This document shows positions 62,004 through 64,000 of a stretch of DNA of 64,000 bases, piece by piece. The notes beneath the pieces were generated by a model that saw nothing but the letters and a program-made list of their open reading frames with translations, was not told the DNA's origin and ran no database searches. How positions within the stretch are numbered: position 1 is the first letter of the stretch; each line of letters opens with the position of its first letter. The position numbers and the translations under genes were made by a program. This stretch comes from an uncultured Bacteroidota bacterium (GTDB lineage Bacteria; Bacteroidota; Bacteroidia; Chitinophagales; Chitinophagaceae), in NCBI GenBank assembly GCA_903906365.1, contig CAIVKC010000007.1:62001-126000 (forward strand), given 5' to 3'.

Positions 62004-62957
62004 CTATCGCCTGGCAGCAGCGGAGCGCTCATCCACCATCACTTTGAGGTGATGAATACTCACGTTGAGTTCGTAGCCGATCAGCAGCACCAGTGAGTTG
62101 AAGTAAATAAGTAACATCAGTATCAGGATGGTACCAATGGAACCGTATACCTTATTGTAGGTGCCGAACTTATTGACCCAATAGGAAAAAACCAGGGTGG
62201 TGATGATGATCAGGAAGGTTGCCAGCGTAGTACCGGGTGAAGACAAATTCCATCTTTTTTTGACCGCCGGAGCGTACTTGTAGATAAAGGCTATTGAAAA
62301 ATAAAACAGGGGAATGATAACGACCCAGCGCAGGGTCTTGAACAGCCAGGCTGCCGAATGGTTTTTGATGTGCATCATGGCCAGGATTTTCTTAAGCAAT
62401 TCGTCCTGGGTCACTAAAATGGCAACAGAACCTATCACCAGCCCGATTATCAGGACCGTTAATTTGACGGCCATCCAGCGTGTTTGCAGAAAATTTCGCT
62501 TGTGATTGTAAATCAGCGATTTATTAAATGACCTCATTATACCGATCATGGCGTTGGAGGAATAGAAAACGGCCAGCAGGAATCCGAAGGACAACAGCCC
62601 GTTGCGGGGTTTTTTCAGAAAATCATTCAGAAAATTCTGAACCAGCAAGGAGGTATTCTGGTTGGGTGTAATGTCCTTGGTGATCAGCATAAGCTGGTGG
62701 GTGACCTGCTTTGAAACCGGCAGATAGGGGATCAGTGTGCACAAAAAAATGGCCGCCGCCGGAATGGCTGTAAGAAAACTAAACGAAATGGACCGGGCCC
62801 TGTCGTTGAGTCCCACTTTTTTGACCTGGCTTATAAAAAAATAGATAACATCATAGAGCGGCACACCGTCAAACCCCGGCAGGATGATCCGTTTACTTCT
62901 GGTTTCCAGAAAAACAAAAACAGGTGAACGGTAAATGAAATGCTCTAATTTATTCAT
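62004..62957 (-). CDS. YihY/BrkB family membrane protein
   Basis: A 317-residue polytopic inner-membrane protein of the YihY / virulence factor BrkB family (PF03631), long misnamed RNase BN. Six hydrophobic segments are spread over about 45-290. Family points include the SISFSFLTAIPAAAIFLCTLIPYLP segment, in short LTAIPAAAIFL, AVFYSSNAMIGIMRSFN, in short SSNAMIGIMRSFN, and FIYKYAPAVK. The C-terminus is cytoplasmic and basic (DERSAAARR). Function in the family is not settled. Head of a minus-strand pair below mltG (18-bp gap). Confidence 0.88.
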   Translation of the reverse strand: MNKLEHFIYRSPVFVFLETRSKRIILPGFDGVPLYDVIYFFISQVKKVGLNDRARSISFSFLTAIPAAAIFLCTLIPYLPVSKQVTHQLMLITKDITPNQNTSLLVQNFLNDFLKKPRNGLLSFGFLLAVFYSSNAMIGIMRSFNKSLIYNHKRNFLQTRWMAVKLTVLIIGLVIGSVAILVTQDELLKKILAMMHIKNHSAAWLFKTLRWVVIIPLFYFSIAFIYKYAPAVKKRWNLSSPGTTLATFLIIITTLVFSYWVNKFGTYNKVYGSIGTILILMLLIYFNSLVLLIGYELNVSIHHLKVMVDERSAAARR

Positions 62958-62975
62958 GTAACTATTTGGTGGTCT

Positions 62976-64000
62976 TCACTGTCCGTTTTTTCCGCCAGCC
63001 GCTTTTCGGGCCATTTCCAGATCAAGGGCATGCTGGTATTCGTGCGCATATTTCATGTGCTGCTCAAAATTCTCCGAAAAATTTGAATATCCGGAAAAAT
63101 CCGATTTGGCCACAAAGTATAAATAATTTGTTTTAGGAGCATCCAGAACCGCTTCCAGGGTCTGTTGGGAGGGGGTACAAATGGGTCCGGGAGGCAATCC
63201 CGGATATTTATAGGTATTGTAGGGGGATTCCACTTCCAGGTATTTATCGTAGATACGCTTAAGTTCAAAGTTGCGCATGGCATACTTTACTGTTGGATCG
63301 GCACCCAGTTTCATGCCCTTTGCCATCCTGTTCAGGTAAACACTGGCAATCTTTCCCTTATCTTCCTGCCGGTTGGTCTCCTCTTCAATGATGGAGGCCA
63401 GGATATACACCGTGGTGGGATCTAGCCCGATGAGCTGGGCCCTTTTTCGACGTTCCGGATTCCAGTAGGAACGATATTCCGCATACAGCTTCCTGAATAT
63501 GCGGGAAGCCGTGGTATTCCAGTACAAGGTATAGGTATTGGGCAGGATGGCAGTCATCACCGTATTGGAATCCAGCCCGTATTGCTGGAGTGAATCATTG
63601 CTTTGGAGTAGTTGCATAAAGGAGGCGGAATCACATTCGAAACGCTTGCCCACAAAGGAGGAAATATCTTCTTTGGTTCGAAACTTGGTGATGGTGAGGT
63701 TCACGGGAGTCTGCCTGCCGTTCCGAAGCATCCGAAGTATTCTAAACAGGTTCATCCCTTTTCGGATTTCATATTTCCCTGCTTTGATATTTGCCGGATA
63801 ATCCATCCGCCTGGCCAGCCATTGGAAAAACCAAGGACTCTGCAGTACCTGATCCTTTTTCAGCAATTCCATTTCCTGCTCAAAATCCATACCCGTGCGG
63901 ATATACAGATTGTATTTGTCCGTCCGCAGGGCTGTGGCCGGGCCCAGCAGGGCCCATCCTAAAAAAAGCATGACCAGTAAGGCAAGGGAAATTACAGACA
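62976..64000 (-). CDS. mltG: Endolytic murein transglycosylase MltG, start outside the window
   Basis: MltG (YceG-like), which cuts nascent glycan strands and sets their length. The frame is open to the window edge: codons read VISLALLVMLFLGWALL, part of the N-terminal membrane anchor, and the first ATG at 63971 would cut through that helix, so the true start is beyond base 64000. Family points: the LysM-like region with IKAGKYEIRKGMNLF, then ASIIEEETN with the catalytic glutamate, VYLNRMAKGMKLGADPTVKYA, in short LNRMAKGMKLGADPT, and PYNTYKYPGLPPGPI, in short YPGLPPGPI. The last segment binds muropeptide. At least 340 residues are in the window. Confidence 0.93.
   Translation of the reverse strand, partial: SVISLALLVMLFLGWALLGPATALRTDKYNLYIRTGMDFEQEMELLKKDQVLQSPWFFQWLARRMDYPANIKAGKYEIRKGMNLFRILRMLRNGRQTPVNLTITKFRTKEDISSFVGKRFECDSASFMQLLQSNDSLQQYGLDSNTVMTAILPNTYTLYWNTTASRIFRKLYAEYRSYWNPERRKRAQLIGLDPTTVYILASIIEEETNRQEDKGKIASVYLNRMAKGMKLGADPTVKYAMRNFELKRIYDKYLEVESPYNTYKYPGLPPGPICTPSQQTLEAVLDAPKTNYLYFVAKSDFSGYSNFSENFEQHMKYAHEYQHALDLEMARKAAGGKNGQ

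Noticed and set aside
1-64000. CRISPR arrays, toxin-antitoxin pairs, restriction systems or prophage genes
   Set aside because: No repeat-spacer pattern, nuclease, methylase-with-restriction gene or phage structural gene was seen. The methyltransferase at 42071 has no partner and a Trm112-like N-terminus.

Overview
The window reads as a chromosomal stretch of a Bacteroidota bacterium, most likely a member of the Chitinophagaceae or a close relative. The evidence is a protein ending in a type IX secretion (type B, gliding-associated) C-terminal domain, two TonB-dependent or outer-membrane barrel proteins that begin with a carboxypeptidase-regulatory-like domain, promoters of the -33 TTG / -7 TAnnTTTG type (clearest before rpmI, yajQ, rpmE2 and lepA), weak Shine-Dalgarno sequences, and a Bacteroidota-type arginine decarboxylase. 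I see no rRNA, tRNA, CRISPR array, insertion sequence or prophage. Genes are dense on both strands and base composition looks even.

Layout. 1-6.0 kb: end of a histidine-utilisation region (hutI, a Gcr-family membrane protein, a fused ftcD-fchA, hutG). 6.1-16.1 kb: patatin with an outer-membrane barrel, collagen-like lipoprotein, ABC-F ATPase, DUF3347 protein, TonB receptor, cytochrome b561 and a barrel-like protein. 16.4-20.7 kb: penicillin-acylase-family amidase and two tandem secreted paralogues. 20.8-27.9 kb: the translation block thrS-infC and rpmI-rplT, split by about 3.8 kb carrying a DUF218 gene, a flavoprotein gene broken by one in-frame TAG, and a DUF707 gene. 28.0-37.6 kb: arginine decarboxylase, small secreted proteins, Hsp20, bacilliredoxin, lgt, an outer-membrane receptor, yajQ and zinc-free L31. 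37.8-43.4 kb: GlmU-like protein, tpiA, a flippase, a glycosyltransferase, a methyltransferase and an acyl-CoA-binding protein. 43.7-50.1 kb: CBS protein, lepA, a PH-domain protein, a BlaI/M56 pair and a sterol-desaturase-family protein. 50.4-55.8 kb: an L-fucose-type uptake and oxidative catabolic operon. 55.9-64 kb: membrane pyrophosphatase with an extra C-terminal domain, a type IX cargo protein, trmH, a TlpA-like protein, a YihY protein and the start-truncated mltG.

The most coherent functional unit is the fucose-type operon (permease, UxaA-type dehydratase, SDR, FAH-family hydrolase, SDR). It appears to lack an enolase-superfamily fuconate dehydratase, its last SDR has Asn where the catalytic Lys is expected, and its promoter carries two exact 12-bp direct repeats 21 bp apart. 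The other strongest observations are the amber-interrupted flavoprotein gene, a 24-bp perfect inverted repeat over the start of the sterol-desaturase-family gene, and the C-terminal domain added to the pyrophosphatase. All functional calls rest on reading motifs by eye; no database search was run.
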